This document shows positions 36,147 to 44,266 of a DNA stretch of 64,000 bases, one piece after another; the first letter of the stretch is position 1; each line of letters starts with the position of its first letter. The translations under genes and the position numbers were made by a program. The stretch is from assembly GCF_900107155.1 (NCBI RefSeq), contig NZ_FNOX01000004.1:1-64000 (forward strand). Reading direction: 5' to 3'. This DNA comes from Pseudomonas salomonii. Its GTDB lineage: Bacteria > Pseudomonadota > Gammaproteobacteria > Pseudomonadales > Pseudomonadaceae. Under the pieces are notes generated by a model. That model ran no database searches, was not told the DNA's origin, and saw nothing but the letters and a program-made list of their open reading frames with translations.

Positions 36147-38495
36147 TTAGGCTGAGCGGGCCATGATCAAACCACTGTCGCTCGCCGCTTCCAGGCAAAT
36201 CGCCACGAACTTCGAGGTCGGCGTATGGCTGCCATCCCCGGTGCTTTCCAGCGGCACCAGCGGGTTCACTTCCGGGTAGTAAGCCGCCGCCTGGCCCGCC
36301 GGAATATCAAACGCCAGCAAGGTGAAGCCCTTCACGCGGCGCTCGCGGCCGTCTTCCCACAGCGACACGATGTCAGCCTTCTGCCCCGGCTTGAAGCCCA
36401 GGCGGATAATGTCGGCTTCGTTGACGAACAGCACGTCACGCTGGCCCTTGACCCCACGGTAGCGGTCGTCTAGGCCATAAATAGTGGTGTTGTACTGATC
36501 GTGGGAGCGCATCGACTGCATGATCAGGTCCGGCACCCGGCCTGTGGCGTGGGTGCGTTCGTGGATCAGGTCTTTGGGCAGCACGTTCGGGCGGAAATTG
36601 GCGCGGCCCGACGGCGTGTTCCAGCGGCGTGCGCCGGCGGAGTTGCCCAGGTAGAAACCGCCTGGGTGCTTGATACGCTCGTTGAAATCCTTGAAGCCTG
36701 GGATGGTGTCGGCAATCAGGTCGCGGATGCGCCCGTAGTCAGCCACCAGCCAGTTCCAGTCCACCGGCTTGCTGCCCAGCGTGGCGGCGGCAATCCCGGC
36801 CAGAATCGCTGGCTCGGACTTCATCAGCTTCGACAGCGGCTGCAGTTGGCCGTTGGAGCCGTGCACCATGCTGAACGAGTCTTCTACTGTCACGGCTTGC
36901 GGGCCGTCGGCCTGGATATCGATATCGGTACGGCCCAGGCAAGGCAGGATCAGCGCGTCTTTGCCGTGCATCAGGTGGCTGCGGTTGAGCTTGGTGCTGA
37001 TCTGCACGGTCAGGTCGCAGTTACGCAGCGCTTCAAAGGTGCGCGGGCTGTCTGGCGTGGCTTGGGCGAAGTTGCCGCCCAGGCCGATAAACACCTTGGA
37101 ACGGCCTTCGAGCATGGCGTGGATCGCTTCGACCACGTTGTGGCCGTTGGTACGCGGCACCTGGAACTGGAAGCGGCGCTCCAGCGCATCCAAAAACGCC
37201 ACCGGCGGGCGTTCGTTGATGCCCATGGTGCGGTCGCCTTGCACGTTACTGTGGCCGCGCACCGGGCACAGGCCGGCGCCTGGGCGGCCGATGTTGCCGC
37301 GCAGCAGCATCAGGTTGGCGATTTCCTGGATGGTCGGCACCGAATGGCGATGCTGGGTGATGCCCATCGCCCAGCACATGATCACGTTTTTGCCTTTGGC
37401 GTACATGCGCGCCGCTTGCTCGATCTCGACCAGGCTGAGGCCGGACTGCGCGACGATTTCATCCCACGAGGTGTCGTCGATCTGGCCCAGGTACTCCAGC
37501 ACATTGACGCTGTGTTCATTGAGGAAATCGTGGTCGAACACCGCTTCCTTGCCTTCGGCCTGGGCCTGGCGCTCCCACAGCAGCAGGAACTTGGCCATGC
37601 CGCGCAGGATGGCCATGTCGCCACCCAGCGCCGGGCGGAAGTACGCGGTGTTGGTGGGTTTGTCACCGTTGGTAAGCATTTCCAGCGGGTGTTGCGGGTG
37701 CTGGAAGCGTTCCAGGCCACGCTCTTTGAGCGGGTTGATGCACACCACCTGGGCGCCACGTTTTACTGCTTCGCGCAGCGGTTCAAGCATGCGCGGATGG
37801 TTGGTGCCGGGGTTCTGGCCCCAGACGAAAATCGCATCGGCATGTTCGAAATCATCAAAGGTCACGGTGCCTTTGCCGACGCCCACGCTTTGCGCCAGGG
37901 CGACGCCGCTGGCTTCGTGGCACATGTTCGAGCAGTCCGGGAAATTGTTGGTGCCATAGGCGCGCACAAACAGCTGGTACAGGTACGCCGCTTCGTTGCT
38001 GGCCCGGCCCGAGGTGTAGAACTCGGCCATGTCCGGGCTTGGCAGGGCGTTGAGGTGCTTGCCGATCAAGTCAAAGGCGGCTTCCCAGCTGATGGCTTTA
38101 TAGCGATCGGTCTCGGCGTCATAACGCATCGGCTCGGTCAGGCGGCCCTGGTATTCCAGCCAGTAGTCACTCTGTTCCAGCAGCGCCGTCACGCTGTGCT
38201 TGGCGAAGAAGGCGGCGTCCACGCGGCGCTTGGTGGCTTCCCAGTTGACCGCCTTGGCGCCGTTCTCGCAGAACTTGACCATGCCGCTTTCTGGCGAATC
38301 GCCCCAGGCGCAGCCAGGGCAGTCGAAACCGCCGTTCTGGTTGGTCTTGAGCATCATGCGCAGGTTTTTCATGGCGTTGTCGCTGGTCAGCCAGGCCTGC
38401 GCCACGCTGATCAGTGCGCCCCAGCCGCCGGCCGGGCCTTTGTACGGCTTGTAGCGCGGGGTCGGGGTTTGGTCGGCTTGGTGATGCATGCTCAT
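36147..38495 (-). CDS. FdhF/YdeP-family molybdopterin oxidoreductase
   Basis: The product is 782 residues from ATG 38495, which has GGAG 8 bases upstream and overlaps the fdhD stop by 4 bases. Iron-sulfur candidates C59, C62 and C76 (GFDCPGCAWG, KFCENG) open the protein. C192 in SNMCHEASGVAL is the likely molybdenum ligand. Bis-MGD-binding segments follow (VWGQNPGTNHPRM, GGDMAILRGMAKF, ASGVAL) with a C-terminal molydop-binding domain. YdeP of E. coli aids acid resistance; formate oxidation is not proven for this subfamily. Pairing with fdhD supports a sulfurated molybdenum cofactor. Confidence 0.85.
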   Translation of the reverse strand: MSMHHQADQTPTPRYKPYKGPAGGWGALISVAQAWLTSDNAMKNLRMMLKTNQNGGFDCPGCAWGDSPESGMVKFCENGAKAVNWEATKRRVDAAFFAKHSVTALLEQSDYWLEYQGRLTEPMRYDAETDRYKAISWEAAFDLIGKHLNALPSPDMAEFYTSGRASNEAAYLYQLFVRAYGTNNFPDCSNMCHEASGVALAQSVGVGKGTVTFDDFEHADAIFVWGQNPGTNHPRMLEPLREAVKRGAQVVCINPLKERGLERFQHPQHPLEMLTNGDKPTNTAYFRPALGGDMAILRGMAKFLLLWERQAQAEGKEAVFDHDFLNEHSVNVLEYLGQIDDTSWDEIVAQSGLSLVEIEQAARMYAKGKNVIMCWAMGITQHRHSVPTIQEIANLMLLRGNIGRPGAGLCPVRGHSNVQGDRTMGINERPPVAFLDALERRFQFQVPRTNGHNVVEAIHAMLEGRSKVFIGLGGNFAQATPDSPRTFEALRNCDLTVQISTKLNRSHLMHGKDALILPCLGRTDIDIQADGPQAVTVEDSFSMVHGSNGQLQPLSKLMKSEPAILAGIAAATLGSKPVDWNWLVADYGRIRDLIADTIPGFKDFNERIKHPGGFYLGNSAGARRWNTPSGRANFRPNVLPKDLIHERTHATGRVPDLIMQSMRSHDQYNTTIYGLDDRYRGVKGQRDVLFVNEADIIRLGFKPGQKADIVSLWEDGRERRVKGFTLLAFDIPAGQAAAYYPEVNPLVPLESTGDGSHTPTSKFVAICLEAASDSGLIMARSA

Positions 38496-39331
38496 GGCTG
38501 GTTCTCCATCGCAGGGCTGTAAACCCGCGGCGCACTTTTCTGCGGCAGGTGGATGAGATTGAGGTTGTGCCGGCGCGCCCATTGCAGGGCCAGGCCGGTG
38601 GGCGACGACAGGCTGACCAGGGTCTGGATGCCTGCGCGCAGCACTTTTTGAATCAATTCGAGGCTGCAACGGCTGGTGACAATGGCCAGGCCACCGTCGG
38701 TCGGAATTTTTTGGCGGATCAGCGCGCCGATCAATTTATCCAGGGCGTTATGCCGGCCGATGTCTTCGCGACCCATCAGCAACTCGCCCTGGTTATTCAT
38801 AAAGATCGCCGCATGCACCGCGCCGCTGTGCTGGCCCAAAGGTTGAAAGGCGCTGATGCGTTGGCGCAGGCCGTCGAGCCATGCGGCAGGCGGCAACGGC
38901 GCACCGGGCAGCACTTGCAGGTCTGGCAAGGCTTGCTCCACGGCTTCTACCCCGCACAGGCCGCAACCGCTGGTGCCGGCCAACTGGCGGCGTTGCTGCT
39001 TGAGGTTCCAGAAGGCCCGGCTGGAAATCTGCACCTGAGCGTACTGGGCAGAGCCAGCACCGCTGAGTTTTAGATCATAAATGTCGCTAACGTCGGCGAT
39101 AATGCCGCTGCCGATGCTGAAGCCGACGATGAAGTCTTCCAGGTCGGTGGGCGTCACCAGCATCACCGCCTGGCTGATGTCGTTATAGGCAATCGCCAAC
39201 GCCACTTCTTCGGCCAATGCAGTGCTGGCGATTTCCGTGTGTTCGAGATTGCAAAACTGGTAGCTCTGGCTGGCGGCTGGCGCGGGCGTTTCGAGGGCAG
39301 GCGCCGCGCAGACTGGGCGCTTGGCGTTCAT
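38492..39331 (-). CDS. fdhD: Formate dehydrogenase accessory sulfurtransferase FdhD
   Basis: The product is 279 residues with the CGLCG loop (C123, C126) that shuttles sulfur from IscS to the molybdenum cofactor of formate dehydrogenases. Conserved segments include FIVGFSIGSGII, EDIGRHNALDKLIG and SLSSPTGLAL. It is required to mature its partner, here probably the YdeP-type enzyme overlapping it downstream by 4 bases. The two form an operon. Confidence 0.93.
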   Translation of the reverse strand: MNAKRPVCAAPALETPAPAASQSYQFCNLEHTEIASTALAEEVALAIAYNDISQAVMLVTPTDLEDFIVGFSIGSGIIADVSDIYDLKLSGAGSAQYAQVQISSRAFWNLKQQRRQLAGTSGCGLCGVEAVEQALPDLQVLPGAPLPPAAWLDGLRQRISAFQPLGQHSGAVHAAIFMNNQGELLMGREDIGRHNALDKLIGALIRQKIPTDGGLAIVTSRCSLELIQKVLRAGIQTLVSLSSPTGLALQWARRHNLNLIHLPQKSAPRVYSPAMENQP

Positions 39332-39565
39332 GGGGCAATACCACCGAGGGAATGATCAATCTTTAGACTAGGCGCGACAAAGGGTCGCGTCTAATCGGCT
39401 GTACTGATCTATTGATAGATGGCGTCGATCGAGGCGTCTGTAGCGGGCTTATTCCAGGCAGCGCGCAGGCTAGCGTGTTTGGGTCTTTGGCGGGCCTGGA
39501 ACCCAAGTCTGCAGGACTGGTCTAGTCTTGGGCATCTGGAACTTAAACCCCAAGGAGAGCGCACC

Positions 39566-40006
39566 ATGAGTATTTTTAGCTTTGTTAAGGAAGCAGGCGA
39601 GAAGTTGATTGATCTGTTGACGCCGGGTAACGCCAATGCTGGCGAAGAGTTGAAAAAGCATATCGAAGCCGTAGGGCTGGGTAACCCGAACGTTCACGCC
39701 ACCGTCGACGGTGACAAAGTGACGATCACCGGTGAAGTTGCCAGTCAGGAAGAGAAAGAAAAAATCCTTCTGGCGGCGGGTAATATCGCTGGCGTTGCCA
39801 GTGTGGATGACCAGATCACCGTGACTGGCCCAGCCGTGACAGCTGCCCGTTTTGTCACCGTTGAAAAAGGTGACACGCTCAGCGCTATTTCCAAGCGCGT
39901 ATATGGCGACGCCAACAAATATCAAAAAATCTTTGAGGCCAACAAGCCGTTGTTGTCGCATCCGGACAAAATTTACCCAGGGCAAGTACTGCGTATTCCT
40001 GAGTAA
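39566..40006 (+). CDS. lysM: BON and LysM domain protein (Kbp/YgaU-like)
   Basis: The product is 146 residues from the ATG at 39566, with AAGGAGAG upstream; the frame is open further up without a ribosome site. A BON domain (about 25-92, HATVDGDKVTITGEVASQEEK) is followed by a C-terminal LysM domain (97-146, VEKGDTLSAISKRVYGDANKY). E. coli YgaU/Kbp with the same layout is a cytoplasmic potassium-binding protein induced by osmotic stress. No signal peptide is present, in agreement. A REP doublet follows. Confidence 0.88.
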   Translation: MSIFSFVKEAGEKLIDLLTPGNANAGEELKKHIEAVGLGNPNVHATVDGDKVTITGEVASQEEKEKILLAAGNIAGVASVDDQITVTGPAVTAARFVTVEKGDTLSAISKRVYGDANKYQKIFEANKPLLSHPDKIYPGQVLRIPE

Positions 40007-40020
40007 CACACAGACCTAAC

Positions 40021-40125
40021 TGTGGGAGCAGCTTTATATGGGAGCTGGCTTGCCTGCGATAGCATCACCTCGGTATCACTGATACACCGAGGTGCCTGCA
40101 TCGCGGGCAAGGCCAGCTCCCACAT
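40021..40125. repeat. REP pair with extra half unit
   Basis: A short GTGGGAGCAGC stub precedes a doublet of GGGAGCTGGCTTGCCTGCGAT arms; the spacer holds CACCTCGGTATCA and TGATACACCGAGGTG, which pair. It lies between convergent lysM and yrfG. Confidence 0.75.
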
Positions 40126-40130
40126 TTACA

Positions 40131-40793
40131 TTAGAGCCCGGCGATGAGATCTCTGTAATCATCGACTGCCGCGAACTCCCCTGTGTCCTTTGGCCCCTTC
40201 TTGCTGTCCGGCTCTTTGACCGCCAGCAAATGCCCCACGCCAAACTCGCGTGCACTGCGCAGGATCGGCAAGGTGTCATCGATAAACAGGCTGCGGGCCG
40301 GGTCGAACTGGATGTCGGCTTGCAAGGCGTCCCAGAATTGCGGGTTTTCCTTGGCGAAACCGTAGTCGTGGGAACTGATCAATCGTTCGAAATACGGCGC
40401 CAGTTCAATGCGCTCCAACTTCAATGACAGCGAATCACGATGGGCGTTGGTGATCAAAATCACACGCTTGCCGGCCTGTTTGATCGCCGCCAGAAAGGTG
40501 TCCGCGTCCGGGCGCAGGGCGATCAGGTGCGCGGTTTCCAGTTTGAGTTCGCGCACCGGGATGTTCAGCTCGGCACTCCAGAAATCCAGGCAATACCATT
40601 GCAACTGTCCGGCGTTACGCTCGAACAGCGGTTGCAACTCCATGTCGGCCATGGCCCGGCTCACGCCGTGCAATTGCGCGTAGCGCTGGGGCAGGTGCTC
40701 CATCCAGAAGTGGTTGTCGAAGTGCAGGTCGAGCAAGGTGCCGTCCATGTCCAGCAGGACGGTGTCGATGGCGTGCCAGGGCAAAGAGGGCAT
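40131..40793 (-). CDS. yrfG: GMP/IMP nucleotidase YrfG (HAD family)
   Basis: The product is 220 residues. HAD motifs: I, VLLDMDGTLLDLHFD near 13; II, VILITNAHRDS near 111; III lysine in FAKENPQF; IV, SLFIDDTLPIL near 170. The insertion after motif I (FWMEHLPQRYAQLHGVS) is typical of YrfG. It dephosphorylates purine monophosphates in the cytoplasm. It is divergent from nudE, and both hydrolyse nucleotides, as in other pseudomonads. Confidence 0.87.
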   Translation of the reverse strand: MPSLPWHAIDTVLLDMDGTLLDLHFDNHFWMEHLPQRYAQLHGVSRAMADMELQPLFERNAGQLQWYCLDFWSAELNIPVRELKLETAHLIALRPDADTFLAAIKQAGKRVILITNAHRDSLSLKLERIELAPYFERLISSHDYGFAKENPQFWDALQADIQFDPARSLFIDDTLPILRSAREFGVGHLLAVKEPDSKKGPKDTGEFAAVDDYRDLIAGL

Positions 40794-40880
40794 GGGGCGT
40801 TCTCATGTAAGTAAAGATATCCGACACAGACAATCGGAAAAGCCACGGTATAGTAACCCGATCACGCCAAGGAGCCGCTT

Positions 40881-41447
40881 ATGCGCCAGAAACCCACCGT
40901 CCTCGCCCGCGAAATAGTCGCCAGTAGCCGTTTGTTCCGCGTGGAGGAAGTGCAATTGCGCTTTTCCAATGGCGTTGAACGGACCTACGAGCGCCTGGTA
41001 GGCCGCGGTGCCGGTTACGGCGCGGTGATGATCGTGGCGATGATCGATGCCGACCACGCGTTGCTGGTGGAAGAGTACTGCGGCGGCACCGACGAATATG
41101 AATTGTCGTTGCCCAAGGGCTTGATCGAACCTGGCGAGGACGTACTGGCGGCGGCCAACCGCGAGCTCAAGGAGGAGGCCGGTTATGGCGCGCGCCAGTT
41201 GGAGCACATCACCGAGCTGTCCTTGTCGCCTGGTTATATGAGCCAGAAAATTCAGGTGGTACTGGCCACCGAGCTGTATGAAGAACGCCTGGAAGGCGAT
41301 GAACCTGAACCGATGCGCGTGGAGCGCGTCAACCTGCGCGAGCTGTCGATGCTGGCGCAAAACGAGCAGTTCAGTGAAGGCCGTGCATTGGCGGCCCTGT
41401 ATTTGGTACGAGACCTGTTGACCCAGCGTGGAGCTTTTGTCGCATGA
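40881..41447 (+). CDS. nudE: ADP compounds hydrolase NudE
   Basis: This is a 188-residue Nudix hydrolase. The Nudix box is complete: GLIEPGEDVLAAANRELKEE followed by AGYG near residues 85-108. NudE prefers ADP-ribose, NADH and diadenosine polyphosphates. AAGGAG precedes the ATG. The stop overlaps cysQ by 4 bases; the nudE-cysQ pairing is widespread in gammaproteobacteria. Confidence 0.92.
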   Translation: MRQKPTVLAREIVASSRLFRVEEVQLRFSNGVERTYERLVGRGAGYGAVMIVAMIDADHALLVEEYCGGTDEYELSLPKGLIEPGEDVLAAANRELKEEAGYGARQLEHITELSLSPGYMSQKIQVVLATELYEERLEGDEPEPMRVERVNLRELSMLAQNEQFSEGRALAALYLVRDLLTQRGAFVA

Positions 41448-42280
41448 GCGAACTGTTTTTAGGCCATCCGTTTATTGCCCCTGTGATCGAGCTGGCGCGC
41501 CAGGCGGGTGAAGTCATCCTGCCGTATTGGCGTGCGGACGTGGCGGTCACCTCCAAGGCGGATGATTCGCCGGTGACGGCGGCCGACCTGGCGGCTCACC
41601 ACCTGATCCTGGCGGGCCTTACCGCCCTGGACCCGAGCATCCCGGTGCTGTCCGAGGAAGATGCCGATATCGACCAGAACGTGCGCGCCGGCTGGCAGCG
41701 CTGGTGGTTGGTGGACCCGCTGGACGGCACCAAGGAATTTATTTCCGGCAGCGAAGAATTTACCGTCAACATTGCGTTGATCGAGCAAGGCCGCGTGGTA
41801 TTTGGCGTGGTGTCGATGCCCACCAGTGGCCGCTGCTACTTCGGTGGCGCGGGCCTGGGCGCGTGGCGCTCGGATGTAAGTGAAGCACCCAAGCAGATCC
41901 AGGTACGCCAGACCCCGGCTGCGGGCGAGGCCTTTACCGTGGTCGCCAGCCGCCGCCATAGCAGCCCGGAGCAGGAACGCCTGCTCAGTGGCTTGAGCGA
42001 AGGCCTGGGTGAGCTGAAGCTGGCGAATATCGGCAGCTCGCTGAAATTCTGCCTGCTGGCCGAAGGCAGCGCCGATTGCTACCCGCGCCTGGCGCCGACG
42101 TCACAGTGGGACACGGCCGCAGCCCAGGGTGTGCTGGAAGGGGCGGGTGGTGAGGTGCTGGAGTTGAGTGGTGCGCCGTTCAGCTATCCGGCGCGGGCTT
42201 CGTTGTTAAACCCGTTTTTTCTGGCGTTGCCGGCCAAGGCAGCGTGGCGTGAAAGGTTACTGACTTTGGCCAGATCTTAA
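41444..42280 (+). CDS. cysQ: 3'(2'),5'-bisphosphate nucleotidase CysQ
   Basis: The product is 278 residues of the inositol monophosphatase fold. Metal-binding motifs: SEEDADID near 66, DPLDGTKEFISG near 89 and WDTAAAQGVLEGAGG near 222. It hydrolyses PAP (and PAPS) to AMP, clearing a toxic product of sulfate assimilation, so it belongs with the other sulfur genes of the window. It overlaps nudE. Confidence 0.92.
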   Translation: MSELFLGHPFIAPVIELARQAGEVILPYWRADVAVTSKADDSPVTAADLAAHHLILAGLTALDPSIPVLSEEDADIDQNVRAGWQRWWLVDPLDGTKEFISGSEEFTVNIALIEQGRVVFGVVSMPTSGRCYFGGAGLGAWRSDVSEAPKQIQVRQTPAAGEAFTVVASRRHSSPEQERLLSGLSEGLGELKLANIGSSLKFCLLAEGSADCYPRLAPTSQWDTAAAQGVLEGAGGEVLELSGAPFSYPARASLLNPFFLALPAKAAWRERLLTLARS

Positions 42281-42298
42281 AGCCACAGCAAATCAAAA

Positions 42299-42388
42299 TG
42301 TGGGAGCGGGCTTGCTCGCGAATACGGTGTATCAGACACATACACAGTGACTGACACTCCGCTTTCGCGAGCAAGCCCGCTCCCACAG
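42299..42388. repeat. REP pair (GCGGGCTTGCTCGCGA subtype)
   Basis: Inverted TGTGGGAGCGGGCTTGCTCG arms lie between convergent cysQ and the thioesterase gene. Confidence 0.85.
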
Positions 42389-42407
42389 TTGGTTTGTGTT
42401 GTGGCAG

Positions 42408-42863
42408 TTAGCGGTGCAGGACGTATTGGCCAATAAAGTTAACGGCCCGTTCCTCACTGCCCTCATTCACAATCCACGTCTCCAACGCCAGCCGCGCCCG
42501 GCCATGGCGCTGGTACGTCGCCACAAAGCGCTTCCACACCTTGTCTTGCGGCGCCGCGCAAATGGCGATCGCATCCTGAGTCACCGGCAGCGGATAACTG
42601 ATCTGCCCTTCCTGAATCACGATATGCCCGTCTTCAACACCTTCTTCACGCAGTCTCAGGTGCAGCCAACCCCAACCCGCCAACACGGCGCCGCAATAGA
42701 GGCTGCCGCCAAACATGGTGCTCTTGTGGTTGATATTGGCCTGCAAGGGCAGGTGCAACTGCAGTTGGCTGTGTTGCCAGTCGAGCACCTTGAGGCCCAT
42801 TTCCCGGGTGAGGGGAATGTCGTGGTGAAGGATCGATTCCAGGTAGCGGCTGTCGCGGTTCAT
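42408..42863 (-). CDS. YiiD-C-like hotdog thioesterase
   Basis: The product is about 151 residues from the ATG at 42863 (MNRDSRYLESILHHDIPL); an ATG seven codons earlier overlaps the dctD stop. The thioesterase domain has HKSTMFGGSLYCGAVLAGWG near 50 and VATYQRHGRARLALETWI near 110. The fold matches the C-terminal domain of YiiD, otherwise joined to an acetyltransferase. Substrate unknown. It probably shares a transcript with dctD. Confidence 0.72.
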   Translation of the reverse strand: MNRDSRYLESILHHDIPLTREMGLKVLDWQHSQLQLHLPLQANINHKSTMFGGSLYCGAVLAGWGWLHLRLREEGVEDGHIVIQEGQISYPLPVTQDAIAICAAPQDKVWKRFVATYQRHGRARLALETWIVNEGSEERAVNFIGQYVLHR

Positions 42864-42880
42864 GGCGGTCTCTTGGCGGG

Positions 42881-44266
42881 TCATTCGTCGTCGGCGCTGT
42901 GGCTGGCGCTGTCGGCGAAATTCAGGCCGTGCTTGCGCAGTTTGTCGTGCAGGGTTTTGCGCGGGATGCCCAGGGCTTCGGCGAGGCTGCGCACCGAGCT
43001 GTGGGGGCGGGTCAGTTCGGCGGCGATCAGGCTTTTTTCGAACTGCTCGACTTGATCGCTCAAACCGCCAGAGGTTGACGTCAGCACGCCCGCGGCGGGG
43101 TTGTCCGCCGTGGCATCGAGTGCCAGCTCCAGCCCAAGGGCAAAGCGCTCGGCTGCATTTTGCAGTTCACGCACATTGCCCGGCCAGCTGTGGCGCAACA
43201 GCAGGGCGCGTTGGCCCGGTTGCAGTTCGTGCAACGGCAGGCCGTGGCGGCTGCTGGCTTCATCGGCAAAATGCTGGAACAACATCAGTGCATCTTCACC
43301 GCGCTCGCGCAGCGGCGGAATGCGCAGCGGCGCCACGTTGAGACGGTAATACAAGTCGGCCCTGAAGCGTCCCTGGTCGGCGGCCTGGCGCAGGTCTTCC
43401 TTGGTGGCGGCGATGATGCGGATATCCAGCGGGATCAACTGATTGCCGCCCAGGCGCTCGACCACTCGCTCCTGCAACAGGCGCAGCAGCTTGACCTGCA
43501 CGTCCAGGCTCATGCTTTCGATTTCATCGAGGAACAGCGTGCCGCCATTGGCGAACTCGAACTTGCCGATACGGCGTTTCTGCGCGCCGGTAAAGGCGCC
43601 GGGCTCATGGCCGAACAGCTCGCTTTCGACCACCGATTCCGCCAGGGCGCCGGCGTTGATCGCCACAAACGGCCCGCTGCGGCGGCTCGACAGGTCGTGC
43701 AGGGCGCGGGCCACCACCTCTTTGCCGGCGCCGGTTTCACCGAGGATCAACACGTCGGCGCGGGTCGCCGCCAGGGCGCCGATCTGTTCACGCAGGCGCA
43801 GCATCTGCGGCGAATGCCCGACCAGGCGCGTGCTCAGTTGCTGACGATCACTGAGGGCCAGGCGCAGGCTGCGGTTGTCCAGCACCAGGCGGCGCAGGGC
43901 CAGTGCGCGGCGCACGCTGTCGAGCAGGGCGTCGCTGGCGAAGGGTTTTTCGAGGAAGTCATAGGCCCCGGCGCGCATGGCTTGCACCGCCAGCGGCACA
44001 TCGCCGTGGCCGGTTATCAGCAACACCGGCAGGTCCGGGTCCTGGCCGTGCAGTTCGGCCAGCAGCTCCAGGCCGTCCATGCCGGGCATGCGGATATCGC
44101 TGACCACCACGCCCGGCCAATCGCGGGACAGGCGCGCCGTGAGGCCGGTGGCTTCGCCCAGAGTCAGGACTTTCAGCCCGGCCAGGTCCAGGGTCTGGCA
44201 CAGGGCCTGACGCAAGTGTGGATCGTCGTCGATCAACACCACCTGGATCTGGTTATCGATACTCAT
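42881..44266 (-). CDS. dctD: Sigma-54-dependent response regulator DctD
   Basis: The product is 461 residues. The receiver has phosphoacceptor D57 (VVVSDIRMPGMDG). The AAA+ domain has Walker A LGETGAGKEV, the sigma-54 contact loop GAFTGA, Walker B GGTLFLDEIE and the arginine finger region. A Fis-type HTH ends the protein (SLAEALGIPRKTLHDKLRKHG). It activates sigma-54 promoters of C4-dicarboxylate uptake genes. It overlaps its kinase by 4 bases. Synteny with rml genes next to dctB matches P. aeruginosa. Confidence 0.9.
   Translation of the reverse strand: MSIDNQIQVVLIDDDPHLRQALCQTLDLAGLKVLTLGEATGLTARLSRDWPGVVVSDIRMPGMDGLELLAELHGQDPDLPVLLITGHGDVPLAVQAMRAGAYDFLEKPFASDALLDSVRRALALRRLVLDNRSLRLALSDRQQLSTRLVGHSPQMLRLREQIGALAATRADVLILGETGAGKEVVARALHDLSSRRSGPFVAINAGALAESVVESELFGHEPGAFTGAQKRRIGKFEFANGGTLFLDEIESMSLDVQVKLLRLLQERVVERLGGNQLIPLDIRIIAATKEDLRQAADQGRFRADLYYRLNVAPLRIPPLRERGEDALMLFQHFADEASSRHGLPLHELQPGQRALLLRHSWPGNVRELQNAAERFALGLELALDATADNPAAGVLTSTSGGLSDQVEQFEKSLIAAELTRPHSSVRSLAEALGIPRKTLHDKLRKHGLNFADSASHSADDE

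Noticed and set aside
36501..38522. 673-codon plus frame opposite the YdeP-type oxidoreductase
   Set aside because: It is a shadow frame; the minus-strand protein has clear molybdopterin and iron-sulfur motifs.
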